64,000 nt of DNA from Micromonospora sp. MW-13 (GTDB taxonomy: Bacteria > Actinomycetota > Actinomycetes > Mycobacteriales > Micromonosporaceae): the NCBI RefSeq assembly GCF_003434305.1, contig NZ_QKKX01000001.1, forward strand, positions 186,001 to 250,000, in the 5' to 3' direction. The notes beneath the pieces were generated by a model. It did no database searches. It was not told the origin of the DNA and saw only the letters and a list, made by a program, of their open reading frames with translations. The translations under genes and the position numbers were made by a program. Within the stretch, counting starts at the first letter, position 1. Each line of letters opens with the position of its first letter. Positions 29,765 through 38,730 of this stretch are shown one piece after another.

Positions 29765-29847
29765 GGTCATCACCCGGGGCACCCCACCGCGAACTCGACG
29801 AGGGTTGCCGGCCAGCAAGCCGGGGCTTGACGCTGGCGCTCGTGACC
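29765..29847 (-). promoter_or_regulatory. SAM-IV riboswitch
   Basis: Read on the minus strand: GGTCACGAGCGCCAGCG at the 5' end, then CAAGCCCCGGCTTGCTGGCC, GGCAACCCTCG, a pseudoknot-type GGTGGGGTGCCCC and the closing GGTGATGACC. P1 pairs GGTCA at 29847 with TGACC at 29765. This is the actinomycete SAM-IV pattern, distinct from the SAM-I aptamer before thrC. TATCCT about eight bases upstream is a probable -10. A CCGGTG/CACCCGG pairing between aptamer and start may be the expression platform. Confidence 0.85.
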
Positions 29848-29913
29848 TGATGACAGGATAACGGTCGACCGATGCGGCCGGAACGGCCGGCGGGGGGTGA
29901 CTACGCTGACGGG

Positions 29914-31362
29914 ATGGCCGACACCCCGCCCGGCGGCGCCGCGTCGTCGTGGACCGCGCCCGACGTCCCTCCGCCGCCCGGTGGAGCCGCCCCCCGGATG
30001 CCGCTGCGCCGGCTGGGCTGGCGGCGGTTCCTGGTGCTGGCCCTGGTGGTGCTGCTGATCGCGGCGTGCGCGGTCTACATGCTCTTCGTGCTCGGCTCGA
30101 ACCTGGGGCCGCAGGCGCTGCTGATCGGCGTGGTCGCCGCGATCCTGCCGGTGCCGGTGCTGGTCTCCTGCTTCCTGTGGCTGGACCGGTACGAGCCCGA
30201 GCCGTTGAAGTACCTGATCTTCTGCTTCGCGTGGGGCGCCTTCGTCTCCACGGCCGCCTCGCTGACCGTCAACGAGTTCTTCGCCGCCCGGTTCGCCGAC
30301 TGGGAGCTGCCCAACGCGCTGACCGGGGTGCTGGTCGCCCCGTTCATCGAGGAGCTGACCAAGGCGCTCGGCCCGATCCTGCTGCTGGTCTTCCGCCGCC
30401 GGGAATGGTCCGGCATCACCGACGGCCTGGTCTACTGCGGGCTGTCGGCGGTCGGCTTCGCCATGGTGGAGAACATCCTCTACCTGGGCGGCTACGGCTA
30501 CGCCTCCGGCGTCGACGAGTACGGCCCGGCGACCGGGGCCCAGCAGGTCATCGCGATCTTCATCGTCCGGATCCTGCTGTTCGGCTTCGCCCACCCGCTG
30601 TTCACCTCGATGACCGGCGTGGGCCTCGGCATCGCCGCCCGGACCGCCGACCGTCGGGTGCGCTTCCTCGCCCCGGTCGCGGGCCTGCTGCTGGCGATGA
30701 TGCTGCACGGCACCTGGAACCTGCTGCCGTCGCTGGCCCAGGCCACCGGGCAGGCGATGATCGCCCTGTACGGCTACCTCGGGGTGATGGTGCCGATCTT
30801 CTTCGGCATGGTCGGGTTGGCGGTCTGGCTGCGTGGCTGGGAGGGGCGGCTGACCGAGCGCACCCTGCCCGACTACGTGCGGGCCGGGTGGCTGACCCCG
30901 CCGGAGGTGGCGGCGCTGGGCAGCCTGGGCCGGCGGCACGCCGCCCGGAGCTGGGCCCGGCGGGTGGCCGGCGACGGGGGGCTCAAGGCGATGCGCGGGT
31001 ACCAGTTCTCCGCCACCCGGCTGGCGCTGCTGCGCGACGGGATGCGCCGGGGGCTGGACCGCAGGCCGGCCGACCGGGAACGGACCGCGCGGGAGGAACG
31101 GGAGCTGCTGGACGCGATCACCGCGTACCGGTCGTTCTTCGTCGGCCGGGACCCGCAGGCGCCGGTCGGGAGCTGGGACGGCCACCGCTACCACCTGCGG
31201 TTCCCCGACGGCTCGCACCGGCCGGTCGACGCCCCGGACGAGCCGGTGGTGCCGATCCCGGTGGTGCTCGCCCCGCCGCCCCCGGCCCACCCCGGGCCCT
31301 ACGGCCCGCCGGGCTGGTACGGTCCCGGCCCGGCCGCCCCCTGGCCGCCGGGCGCCGCCTGA
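29914..31362 (+). CDS. PrsW family intramembrane metalloprotease
   Basis: 482 residues from ATG 29914, six bases after TACGCT (leaderless). A Pro-rich head, about eight TM helices (40-320) with the PrsW motifs FIEELTKALGP (EE), GFAMVENILYLGG and MLHGTWN (His), plus a FAHPLFTS motif. The long cytoplasmic tail ends in a Pro/Gly/Tyr-rich segment. PrsW cleaves anti-sigma factors within the membrane in Bacillus; the target here is unknown. No anti-sigma gene adjoins. Confidence 0.9.
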   Translation: MADTPPGGAASSWTAPDVPPPPGGAAPRMPLRRLGWRRFLVLALVVLLIAACAVYMLFVLGSNLGPQALLIGVVAAILPVPVLVSCFLWLDRYEPEPLKYLIFCFAWGAFVSTAASLTVNEFFAARFADWELPNALTGVLVAPFIEELTKALGPILLLVFRRREWSGITDGLVYCGLSAVGFAMVENILYLGGYGYASGVDEYGPATGAQQVIAIFIVRILLFGFAHPLFTSMTGVGLGIAARTADRRVRFLAPVAGLLLAMMLHGTWNLLPSLAQATGQAMIALYGYLGVMVPIFFGMVGLAVWLRGWEGRLTERTLPDYVRAGWLTPPEVAALGSLGRRHAARSWARRVAGDGGLKAMRGYQFSATRLALLRDGMRRGLDRRPADRERTAREERELLDAITAYRSFFVGRDPQAPVGSWDGHRYHLRFPDGSHRPVDAPDEPVVPIPVVLAPPPPAHPGPYGPPGWYGPGPAAPWPPGAA

Positions 31363-31380
31363 CGGGGGCGGGTCGGCCGG

Positions 31381-31542
31381 TCAGGTCATCACGCCGGTGA
31401 GGAAGTCACCGATGCCCGTGGCCATCGCCATCAGGCCCGCCCCGATCGACTTGCACATCTGCGCCGCGCTGTCCGGCCGGAACGCCACGAAGTAGATCAG
31501 GAACGCGACGCTTCCCCAGAGGAACACCTTCTTCACGAACAC
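31381..31542 (-). CDS. Small single-TM protein
   Basis: 53 residues if started at GTG 31542 (VFVKKVFLWGSVAFLIYF), with GGGAGGG about nine bases upstream. One strong TM helix (about 6-22), then a mildly amphipathic helix with MCKSIGAGLMAMATGIGDFL. It converges tightly with prsW. No known family recalled. Its TM and good ribosome site make it a credible small membrane protein. Confidence 0.6.
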   Translation of the reverse strand: MFVKKVFLWGSVAFLIYFVAFRPDSAAQMCKSIGAGLMAMATGIGDFLTGVMT

Positions 31543-31682
31543 CGGCACGATCCCTCCCCAGGGCGCTGGACGTGCCTGGCTTCCCGTCGCCGGCAGCCGC
31601 AAACGACGCGCCGTCGGGGTGGACGACGGTGGGAGCCGGGACGAACCGGGGGGAGGGGAGCGGGAAGGGCCGGCCGGGGGCG

Positions 31683-32030
31683 TTACAGGTACAGGCCGGT
31701 CGAGCCGGTCGCCTCCGCCTCGACCCGCTCGGCGGCGACGGCGTGCACGTCCCGCTCGCGCAGCAGGACGTACCCCCGGCCGTGCAGCTCTACCTCGGAG
31801 CGGTCGTCGGGGTCGAAGAGCACCCGGTCGCCGGAGACGATCGAGCGGACGTGCGGCCCCACGCCCACGGCGGTCGCCCAGGCCAGTCGCTTGCCCACGG
31901 CGGCGGTCGCGGGGATCACGATGCCGGCGGTGGAGCGGCGCTCACCCTCGCTGCCGTCCACCTTCACGAGCACGCGGTCGTGCAGCAGACGGATCGGCAG
32001 GCCGGAGTCGAGGTTCTGGTCGGCGGTCAC
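31683..32030 (-). CDS. GroES-like co-chaperonin (Cpn10 family)
   Basis: 115 residues. A Cpn10 fold: LPIRLLHDRVLVKVD, then a mobile-loop segment ERRSTAGIVIPATA whose IVIP matches the GroEL-binding IVL/IVI tripeptide, VSGDRVLFDPDD, and the ending GYVLLRERDVHAV. It is longer than the usual 95-100 residues because of extra C-terminal sequence (VEAEATGSTGLYL). It is not linked to a groEL and carries no CIRCE, so it is probably a divergent paralogue rather than the main GroES. Confidence 0.82.
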   Translation of the reverse strand: MTADQNLDSGLPIRLLHDRVLVKVDGSEGERRSTAGIVIPATAAVGKRLAWATAVGVGPHVRSIVSGDRVLFDPDDRSEVELHGRGYVLLRERDVHAVAAERVEAEATGSTGLYL

Positions 32031-32187
32031 GACCGGAACGGTACCGTGTCCGGCCGGGCCGCCCGCCGGTGGTTACGCCGATGGCGGCCGGGGCAATGTG
32101 TGGCGGAACCGGCCTAGGCTGGGGCAGACGGACGTATCCTGTCCCCCCTGTCCTCCGGGCGGGTTGATTCTGATGCGGGAGGTGCGC

Positions 32188-33531
32188 TTGAGCCGCTTCG
32201 AGCGGGTACGCGGACGGCTCCGCCGCGCGTACGAGGCGGGCCGGCAGTCGGTGCGGCAGGCCCGCGCCGACCCGACCGGCCAGGCCGGCCCGACGGGCCA
32301 CACTGCGGCGACGGACGGCGCCGACGCCCCGGGGGAACCCGGGGTGGCGTCCCCCACCGCGCCGGGCCCGGTGGCCCCGTCGTCGGCGACGGTGGTCGGC
32401 GTCGGGCCGCCCGCCGCGACGCACCACTCCACCGCCAGCCGCGACGACGCGGACGTGCCGCACGCCCTGCGGATCGCCGCCGCCTGGTCGTGGCGGCTGA
32501 TCGTCGTCGGCGTCGTGTTCTGGGCGCTGCTGAAGATCGTCGCCACCATCAGCATCGTGATCATTCCGCTGGCCATCGCGCTGCTGCTCTCGGCGCTGCT
32601 GGCGCCGGCCGTCGGCTGGCTGCTCCGGGCGCGTTTCCCCCGCTCGCTGGCGACCGCGGTGGTGCTGGTCGGCGGCCTGGCCGCCGTCATCGGCACGCTG
32701 ACGCTCGTGGTGAACGAGTTCATCAAGGGCGTGCCGGAGCTGAGCAAGAAGTCGTCCGAAGGCGTCCGGCAGATCCAGGACTGGCTGAAGACCGGCCCGC
32801 TGCACCTGTCCGACAGCCAGCTCACCCGGTACATCGACGAGGCGCAGGCCTGGATCAACAACAACACCGAGAAGTTCACCAGCGGGGCCGTCTCCACCGC
32901 GGCGACCCTGGCCGAGGTGCTGACCGGCATCGTGCTGGTGCTCTTCGCCACCTTCTTCTTCCTGCGCGACGGCAGCCGGATCTGGCGCTTCCTGGTCCGG
33001 CTGCTGCCGGTGGCCGCCCGGTGGAAGGTCGACGACGCCGGCCGGGCATCCTGGGAGACCCTGGGCGCCTACGTCCGGGCCACCGTGCTGGTCGCGTTCA
33101 TCGACGCCGTCGGCATCGGCATCTTCCTGGTCATCTTCGACATCCCGTTCGCGTTCCCGCTGGCCGCGCTGGTCTTCCTCGGAGCGTTCATCCCGATCGT
33201 CGGGGCGGCGCTCTCCGGCGGGGTCGCGGTGCTGGTCGCGCTGGTCGACAGCGGCCCGGTCACCGCGCTGATCATCCTCGGCGTGGTGATCGGCGTGCAG
33301 CAGGTCGAGGGGCACATCCTCCAGCCGTTGATCATGGGCCGGGCGGTGGCCATCCACCCGCTCGCGGTGATCATCGGCATCGCGGCGGGCGTGGTGCTCG
33401 CCGGGATCACCGGGGCGCTGGTCTCGGTGCCGCTGATCGCGGTGCTCAACACCGCGGTCCGCCGGCTCGCCGCGCGTACCGTGCCGGACACCCCGCCGGA
33501 CGCCGTGGTGGTCGCCGCGAAGGCGCCCTGA
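32188..33531 (+). CDS. AI-2E family transporter
   Basis: About 447 residues from TTG 32188, chosen because GGGAGG lies six bases before; ATG 32173 is the alternative. A cytoplasmic Ala/Pro/Thr-rich head (about 1-95), then eight or so TM helices: two N-terminal, a hydrophilic loop with VPELSKKSSEGVRQIQDWL, and a C-terminal block with FLGAFIPIVGAALSGGVAVL and VEGHILQPLIMGRAV, the signature of the AI-2E/PerM family. Transport substrates vary (autoinducer, ions); unknown here. Confidence 0.9.
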   Translation: MSRFERVRGRLRRAYEAGRQSVRQARADPTGQAGPTGHTAATDGADAPGEPGVASPTAPGPVAPSSATVVGVGPPAATHHSTASRDDADVPHALRIAAAWSWRLIVVGVVFWALLKIVATISIVIIPLAIALLLSALLAPAVGWLLRARFPRSLATAVVLVGGLAAVIGTLTLVVNEFIKGVPELSKKSSEGVRQIQDWLKTGPLHLSDSQLTRYIDEAQAWINNNTEKFTSGAVSTAATLAEVLTGIVLVLFATFFFLRDGSRIWRFLVRLLPVAARWKVDDAGRASWETLGAYVRATVLVAFIDAVGIGIFLVIFDIPFAFPLAALVFLGAFIPIVGAALSGGVAVLVALVDSGPVTALIILGVVIGVQQVEGHILQPLIMGRAVAIHPLAVIIGIAAGVVLAGITGALVSVPLIAVLNTAVRRLAARTVPDTPPDAVVVAAKAP

Positions 33532-33548
33532 CCGTGCCGTCGAGCCAC

Positions 33549-33584
33549 CGGGCCCGTCCCCGCCGCTGCGCGGGGGCGGGCCCG
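33549..33584. terminator. Bidirectional terminator between AI-2E and DinG genes
   Basis: CGGGCCCGTCCCCGC (33549-33563) pairs with GCGGGGGCGGGCCCG (33570-33584) at 14 of 15 positions; TCTCTCCTC follows. Sits between convergent genes. Confidence 0.7.
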
Positions 33585-33604
33585 TCTCTCCTCGAACGCG
33601 GGCG

Positions 33605-35767
33605 TCAGGATTTGCCGAGGCGTTCCAGGGCGCCCCGGGCGATCTCCGGGCGGGTGGTGTACCAGAACGGGGGCAGCGAGCGGCGCAGGAACGGGCCGTA
33701 GCCCCGCGCCGTCTCCAGCCGCGAGTCGAGCACCGCGACCACCCCCCGGTCCCCGGTGGCCCGGATCAGCCGGCCGACCCCCTGGGCCAACCGGACGGCG
33801 GCGATCGGCACGCTCACCGCCGCGAAGCCGGACCCGCCGCCCGCGTCCACGGCGGCGGCGCGGGCCGCCGCGAGCGGCTCGTCCGGACGGGGAAAGGGCA
33901 GCCGGTCGATCACCACGAGCTGGCAGGAGTCGCCCGGCACGTCCACCCCCTGCCACAGCGACATCACCCCGAACAGGCAGCTCGACCGCTCCTCGCGGAA
34001 CCTCCGGACCAGCAGCGGCAGGGCCTCCTCGCCCTGGAGCAGCACCGGCAGGTCGGTCCGCGCCCGCAGCAGCTCCGCCGCCTGCTGCGCGGCCCGCCGC
34101 GAGGAGAAGAGCCCGAGGGTACGCCCACCGAGCGCGCCGACAAGCGCCAGCAGCTCCTCGCCGGCCGCCTCGGGCAGCCCGGAGACGCTGGGGCGGGGCA
34201 GGTGCGCGGCGACGTACAGGATGCCCTGCCGGGCGTAGTCGAAGGGCGAGCCGACGTCGAGCGAGCGCCAGCCCGGCCCCTCGGTCGCCGGGACGGTCCC
34301 GGTGGTGGGCCGGCTGCCCGGCGCGGCGGCGACCGGGACGGTGCCGGGCGGGGCGTCACCGCGGGCCGTGGCGACGGCCAGCGCGGCGGCGGCCGGGGAC
34401 GGCGGGGCGGGCGGTGGCGCGTCCAGCCCCAGCGCCCGGGCCACCGTGTCGAACCGGCCGCCCAGCGCCAGGGTCGCCGAGGTGGCGACGACGGTGCGCT
34501 CGTCGTACAGGTGGGTGGCGAGGGTGCCGGCGACCGAGAGCGGGGCCACCACCAGCGCCCGGCGGCTGCCGTTGTCCGGCTTCTCCACCCAGGCCACGTC
34601 GTGCTCGGCCTCCTCCAGCAGCCGCTGGGCGGTGCCGGACAGCTCGTCCAGCACCGCCTTGGCCTGCTGCTTGCGGACCGGGTCCGGGTCGTCGGACTTG
34701 ACGTCGCCGATCGCGTCCAGGGCGGCCCGGGTGGCCGCGTCGAGCAGCGTGCACGCCTCGCGCAGCGGCCCCGGCAGCCCGGCGGTGAGCCGGCCCGCCG
34801 GCACCTCGGCCAGGCCGACGGCGAGGGCGTCGCCGGCCTCGGTGAGCCGCTCGGCGACCTCCGGCCGGAGCAGCGGGCGGGCCCGCCGGGTGGACCGGTC
34901 GATCAGCTCCGGCACCAGCTCGGCCTGGGCGGCGGAGGAGACCCGGTCGGCCAGCTCGTGCGCCTCGTCCACGATGAGCAGCTTGTGCGGCGGGACGATG
35001 TGCCGCCCGGCGAGCATGTCGACGGCGAGCAGGCTGTGGTTGGTGACCACGACGTCGGCCTCGCGGGCCCGGGCCCGGGACGCCTCGGCGAAGCACTCGG
35101 CCCCGAACGGGCAGCGGGACGCCCCGACGCACTCCCGGGCCGGCATGGAGACCAGCCGCCACGTCTGGTCGTCGACGCCCGGGTCCAGCTCGTCCCGGTC
35201 GCCGGTGTCGGTCTCCAGCGCCCAGTCCCGCAGCCGCTGGACCTGCTTGCCGATCCGGCCGGCCTCGCCGAGCCATCTTCCGCCCCCGCCCCCGGCCCGC
35301 GGCTCCACCGCGTCGAACAGCGTGTCCGTCGGCTCGTCCTCGGTCGAGTTGTCCAGCCGGGCCAGGCAGAGGTAGTGGTGCCGCCCCTTGAGCACCGCGA
35401 AGGTCGGCCGGCGGCCGAGCAGCGGCTCCACCGCGTCGGCGAGCCGGGGCAGGTCGTGCTCGACGAGCTGGGACTGCAACGCCAGGGTCGCGGTGGAGAC
35501 CACCACCGGACCGTCCACTGTCAGCGCCGGGGCCAGGTACGCCAGCGACTTGCCGGTGCCGGTGCCGGCCTGCACCAGCAGGTGCTCGCGGGAGGTCACG
35601 CACTCCTCGATGGCGGTGGCCATCTCCTGCTGGCCGGGGCGGGCCGCCCCGCCGGGGACCGCGCCGACCGCCACCGCGAGCAGCTCCCCGGCGCTCGCCC
35701 GCTTCCCGCGCCGCCGGGACGCGCTGCGGGGGAGGGCGGAACCGGGAGCGGTGCGCGGCGGAGTCAC
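33605..35767 (-). CDS. ATP-dependent DNA helicase, DinG/XPD-like
   Basis: 720 residues from GTG 35767, six bases after TACCGT (leaderless). Superfamily 2 helicase: Walker A in QAGTGTGKSLAYL, DEAH in IVDEAHELADR, then VATSATL, FGVMSLWQGVDVPG, and QGVGRLIR (motif VI). Cys residues in RECVGASRCPFGAECFAEA fit the iron-sulfur domain of DinG/XPD. Between motifs lies an Ala/Pro-rich insert near APPPAPPSPAAAA. Unwinds 5'-tailed, R-loop or G4 structures in DNA repair. Cytosolic. Confidence 0.92.
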   Translation of the reverse strand: MTPPRTAPGSALPRSASRRRGKRASAGELLAVAVGAVPGGAARPGQQEMATAIEECVTSREHLLVQAGTGTGKSLAYLAPALTVDGPVVVSTATLALQSQLVEHDLPRLADAVEPLLGRRPTFAVLKGRHHYLCLARLDNSTEDEPTDTLFDAVEPRAGGGGGRWLGEAGRIGKQVQRLRDWALETDTGDRDELDPGVDDQTWRLVSMPARECVGASRCPFGAECFAEASRARAREADVVVTNHSLLAVDMLAGRHIVPPHKLLIVDEAHELADRVSSAAQAELVPELIDRSTRRARPLLRPEVAERLTEAGDALAVGLAEVPAGRLTAGLPGPLREACTLLDAATRAALDAIGDVKSDDPDPVRKQQAKAVLDELSGTAQRLLEEAEHDVAWVEKPDNGSRRALVVAPLSVAGTLATHLYDERTVVATSATLALGGRFDTVARALGLDAPPPAPPSPAAAALAVATARGDAPPGTVPVAAAPGSRPTTGTVPATEGPGWRSLDVGSPFDYARQGILYVAAHLPRPSVSGLPEAAGEELLALVGALGGRTLGLFSSRRAAQQAAELLRARTDLPVLLQGEEALPLLVRRFREERSSCLFGVMSLWQGVDVPGDSCQLVVIDRLPFPRPDEPLAAARAAAVDAGGGSGFAAVSVPIAAVRLAQGVGRLIRATGDRGVVAVLDSRLETARGYGPFLRRSLPPFWYTTRPEIARGALERLGKS

Positions 35768-35904
35768 CGTGCGACGGTACCCGCCGCCGCCGACGCCGGG
35801 CACGCCCCGCCCCGCGTGGCGGCCTCACCCTACGGAATCCCACGGGCCGCATCCGGTTACTTCTCCCGCGCGACCGATGGGCGGTATCGACTAGGGTGCG
35901 ACTC

Positions 35905-36411
35905 ATGCCGAGCGACGTGGTCCGCGTGATCTACCGCAAGTACGACGGCAGCGCCCACCGCGACTACCCGGCCCGCCGCCTGGCCGAGGACGACCTCGGC
36001 GTCTGGCTCGGCGTGCCGGCCGGGACGGAGTCGGTCTACCACGGCCGGCCCTCGGTGGAGCAGATCCCCTTCGTGCTGCTGGTGCCGCGGCACGCCTGGT
36101 GGACGGGGATGTTCAACCCGCCGCCGCGGACCAGCGAGGTCTACTGCGACATCACCACCCCGGCCCGGTGGGAGGGCGGGGACACGGTCCACCTGTTCGA
36201 CCTCGACCTGGACGTGGTGCGCCGCCGGGGCACCGGGCTGGTCGAGCTGCGCGACGAGGACGAGTTCGCCGAGCACCGGGAGCGCTTCGGCTACCCGGCC
36301 GACCTGGTCGCCGAGGCCGAGGCCGCGTCCCGCCGACTGCTGGTCGCGCTCGGCGACGGCAGCGAGCCGTTCGCCACGTCGTACCGCAAGTGGCTGGCGC
36401 TGGTGGTCTGA
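35905..36411 (+). CDS. DUF402 domain protein
   Basis: 168 residues from ATG 35905, seven bases after TAGGGT (leaderless). Contains the DUF402/FomD-like barrel pattern: VVRVIYRKYDGSAHRDY, later EVYCDITTPARWEGGDTV, HLFDLDLDVVRRR and LRDEDEFAEHRERFGYP. FomD-type proteins are metal-dependent phosphoester hydrolases; others bind nucleotides. The function here is not known. Divergent from the DinG-like gene, convergent with the sigma factor gene. Confidence 0.85.
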   Translation: MPSDVVRVIYRKYDGSAHRDYPARRLAEDDLGVWLGVPAGTESVYHGRPSVEQIPFVLLVPRHAWWTGMFNPPPRTSEVYCDITTPARWEGGDTVHLFDLDLDVVRRRGTGLVELRDEDEFAEHRERFGYPADLVAEAEAASRRLLVALGDGSEPFATSYRKWLALVV

Positions 36412-36433
36412 GTCCCGCGCCGCCGGCGGCGGG

Positions 36434-37399
36434 TCACCAGCGCGGCGGCCATTCGGCCCCGGCCCCGAGGTCGGGCAGCCGGGTGAGCTTGTCCGGGTTG
36501 AGCTGGTTGAAGATGCCGGTGATCCGCCCGTCGTGCACGGCGAACGCGGTGACCAGGCGCTGCCGCCGGCCGTCGGGGTGCGCGATCTCGAACTGCAACC
36601 CGAGCGACCCGTCCACCAGCACCGGCCGGGCCCGCACCCGCCCGCCGTAGCGGCCGGCCTGGCCGAACAGGCCCAGGGTGAACCGGCCCACCGCGTCGGC
36701 GCCGGTGACCGGCCGGCGGGCGGCCGGGAAGTGCCCGCCGCCGTCGCCGATCAGCACCACGTCGGGGGCGAGTACCCGGACCAGTTCGGCCAGCTCGCCC
36801 GACTGGGTCGCCGCGACGAACGCGGCGACCACCCGCCGCTGCTCGGCCAGGTCGGCGGTGTGCCGGGGAGCATCCGGGGCGGTGATCGCCCGGCGGGCCC
36901 GGGAGGCGAGCTGCCGGGCGGCCACCACCGTGACGCCGAGCATCCCGGCGATCTCGTCGAACGGCACCGCGAACACGTCGTGCAGCACCAGGGCGACCCG
37001 CTGCTCGGGGCTGAGCCGTTCCAGCACCACCAGCAGGGCGGTGCCGAGCCGGTCGGCGCGGACCGCCCGCTCGGCGGGGTCGGGGGCGAACCCGTCCGGG
37101 GCCGGCCCGGGGTGGTACGGGCCGACGAGCGGCTCGGGCAGCCACTGCCCCGGGTACGACTCCCGGCGTACCCGGGCCGAGCGGAGCACGTCGAGGCAGA
37201 TCCGCCCGCAGGTGGTGGCCAGCCAGGCGGCGAGGTTGCGGACCTTCGCCCGTTCGGCCGGGTCGCCGAGCGCCCCGGCACAGCGCAGCCAGGTCTCCTG
37301 GACCGCGTCCTCGGCCTCGCTCCGGCTACCCAGCATCCGGTAAGCCGCGGCGGTCAGCCGCCCCCGCTCCGCCTCGAACTCGTCAACCAACTCCCCCAC
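36434..37399 (-). CDS. ECF41-type RNA polymerase sigma factor (SigJ-like)
   Basis: About 321 residues if started at GTG 37399 (VGELVDEFEAERG); upstream is a Gly/Val low-complexity run, so the start is uncertain. Sigma-2 region AAAYRMLGSRSEAEDAVQETWLRC, sigma-4 region LERLSPEQRVALVLHDVFAV with a helix-turn-helix, then a fused SnoaL/NTF2-like C-terminal domain holding IGDGGGHF and IFNQLNPDKL, the two motifs that mark ECF41 factors. That tail regulates the sigma factor itself in place of an anti-sigma protein. The usual COE partner gene is absent. Confidence 0.85.
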   Translation of the reverse strand: MGELVDEFEAERGRLTAAAYRMLGSRSEAEDAVQETWLRCAGALGDPAERAKVRNLAAWLATTCGRICLDVLRSARVRRESYPGQWLPEPLVGPYHPGPAPDGFAPDPAERAVRADRLGTALLVVLERLSPEQRVALVLHDVFAVPFDEIAGMLGVTVVAARQLASRARRAITAPDAPRHTADLAEQRRVVAAFVAATQSGELAELVRVLAPDVVLIGDGGGHFPAARRPVTGADAVGRFTLGLFGQAGRYGGRVRARPVLVDGSLGLQFEIAHPDGRRQRLVTAFAVHDGRITGIFNQLNPDKLTRLPDLGAGAEWPPRW

Positions 37400-37465
37400 C
37401 CCACCCACCCCCTCCGTCCCCCCATCCTCCCCTCCCCACCCACCCACCCCCACCCACCCCACCCT

Positions 37466-37536
37466 CGATCATGGACTTGTGGTGCCCCGCAAAGTTCGCG
37501 TGAAGGGGCACGTCGGGCACCACCGCTCCATGATCG
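37466..37536. repeat. GATC-arm intergenic hairpin (family A)
   Basis: Arms CGATCATGGA (37466-37475) and TCCATGATCG (37527-37536), with GTGGTGCCC and GGGCACCAC pairing inside. Close copy of 26321. Lies between divergent genes, so it is not simply a terminator. Confidence 0.7.
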
Positions 37537-37619
37537 GCGGAGGGAGGGGCGGGGAGGGGGCGGGGGAGGGGGCGGGGAGTTGGCGAGCGGGTTGGGGCGA
37601 CGTGGGTGATGATCCGGTG

Positions 37620-38576
37620 ATGGAACTGTTCGGTGGGACGGAGGTCGTGGCGCCGGAGGGCGGCACGATGAGGGGGCTGCTGCGGGTGGGGGACGGCTTC
37701 GCGGACCTGGGGACCGTCGATCCCCGGTCGACGCCGGGGCTGCCCGGCGCGGCGGGCCACGGCGGTGACCGCAAGGCGTGGGCGCGGCGGCAGGTGGGAC
37801 TGCTCGGCGTGGGGCTGGGGCGGCAGCAGGAGATGCTGTACGCCGCCGCGACGGGCGCGGCCGGCCCGGACGCGCCCACCAGCGCCCCGACGACCGCTGA
37901 CACGGGCCTGGAACGGGGTCGCCCCGGGCGGGTGCTGCTGGTGCTCCAGGCCATGGACTGCGGCGGCAAGGACGGCACGATCAAGCGGGTGGCCGGCGCG
38001 ATGAATCCGCTCGGGCTGCACATCCGCTCGTTCGGCCCGCCGACCGCACAGGAGCGGCGGCACGGCTTCCTGTGGCGGATCCGGCGCGCGCTGCCGCCGC
38101 CCGGGTACGTCGGGATCTTCAACCGCTCGCACTACGAGGACGTGCTGATCGCCCGGGTGGAGTCGCTGGTGCCGGAGGCCACCTGGCGGGCCCGGTACGA
38201 CGAGATCAACGCCTTCGAGCGGGAGTTGACCGACGCCGGGGTGGGGCTGGTCAAGGTGCTGCTGCACATCTCGTACGCCGAGCAGGGGCAGCGGCTGCTG
38301 GAGCGGCTGACCGACCCGGCCAAGCACTGGAAGTACCGCCCGAGCGACCTGGACTCCCGGGCTCGCTGGGACGACTACCAGGCCGCGTACGCCGAGGCCC
38401 TGGCCCGGTGCGACACGGACGCCGCGCCCTGGTACGTGGTGCCGGCCGACCGTAAGTGGTACCGGGACTGGGCGGTGGCCCACCTGCTCCGGGAGACGTT
38501 CGACGACTTGGATCTGGGGTACCCGGCGGCGGACTTCGACGTGGCGGCGGAGCGCAGGCGGTTGTGCGGCGATTGA
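37620..38576 (+). CDS. ppk2: Polyphosphate kinase 2 family protein
   Basis: 318 residues from ATG 37620 (MELFGGTEVV). Core P-loop: VLQAMDCGGKDGTIK (Walker A), lid/Arg region SFGPPTAQERRHGFLWR, and the Walker B-like FNRSHYEDVLIARV; C-terminal WYVVPADRKWYRDWAV is typical of PPK2. These enzymes transfer phosphate between polyphosphate and nucleotides (often AMP/ADP to ATP, or NMP kinase activity). Cytosolic. It is followed within about 150 bases by the phoU-like/pit operon, and a PHO box lies ten bases past its stop. Confidence 0.93.
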   Translation: MELFGGTEVVAPEGGTMRGLLRVGDGFADLGTVDPRSTPGLPGAAGHGGDRKAWARRQVGLLGVGLGRQQEMLYAAATGAAGPDAPTSAPTTADTGLERGRPGRVLLVLQAMDCGGKDGTIKRVAGAMNPLGLHIRSFGPPTAQERRHGFLWRIRRALPPPGYVGIFNRSHYEDVLIARVESLVPEATWRARYDEINAFERELTDAGVGLVKVLLHISYAEQGQRLLERLTDPAKHWKYRPSDLDSRARWDDYQAAYAEALARCDTDAAPWYVVPADRKWYRDWAVAHLLRETFDDLDLGYPAADFDVAAERRRLCGD

Positions 38577-38585
38577 CCGGATCAA

Positions 38586-38603
38586 GGTGAACAGCAGGTG
38601 AAC
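38586..38603 (+). promoter_or_regulatory. PHO box upstream of pit operon
   Basis: Two direct GGTGAAC units at 38586 and 38597, exactly 11 bases apart; on the other strand these are the GTTCACC repeats bound by PhoP in Streptomyces. A possible -10, TAGCAT, lies at 38663-38668, before the GTG at 38731. Confidence 0.75.
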
Positions 38604-38730
38604 GACCAATGAATGGCGGCTGGCCGGGGGTGGGCCGGCGAATTGGCGGTTCTGCCGTTTCCTAGCATTCCCACTGCAGGCACCCCCGGGGCGTCCGCCA
38701 CCCTTCCACCGACACGACGAGGTCCAGGCT

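Noticed and set aside
37380..37465. CCCACC-rich runs upstream of the sigma factor
   Set aside because: Low-complexity sequence; not a CRISPR, since there are no regular repeats and spacers.
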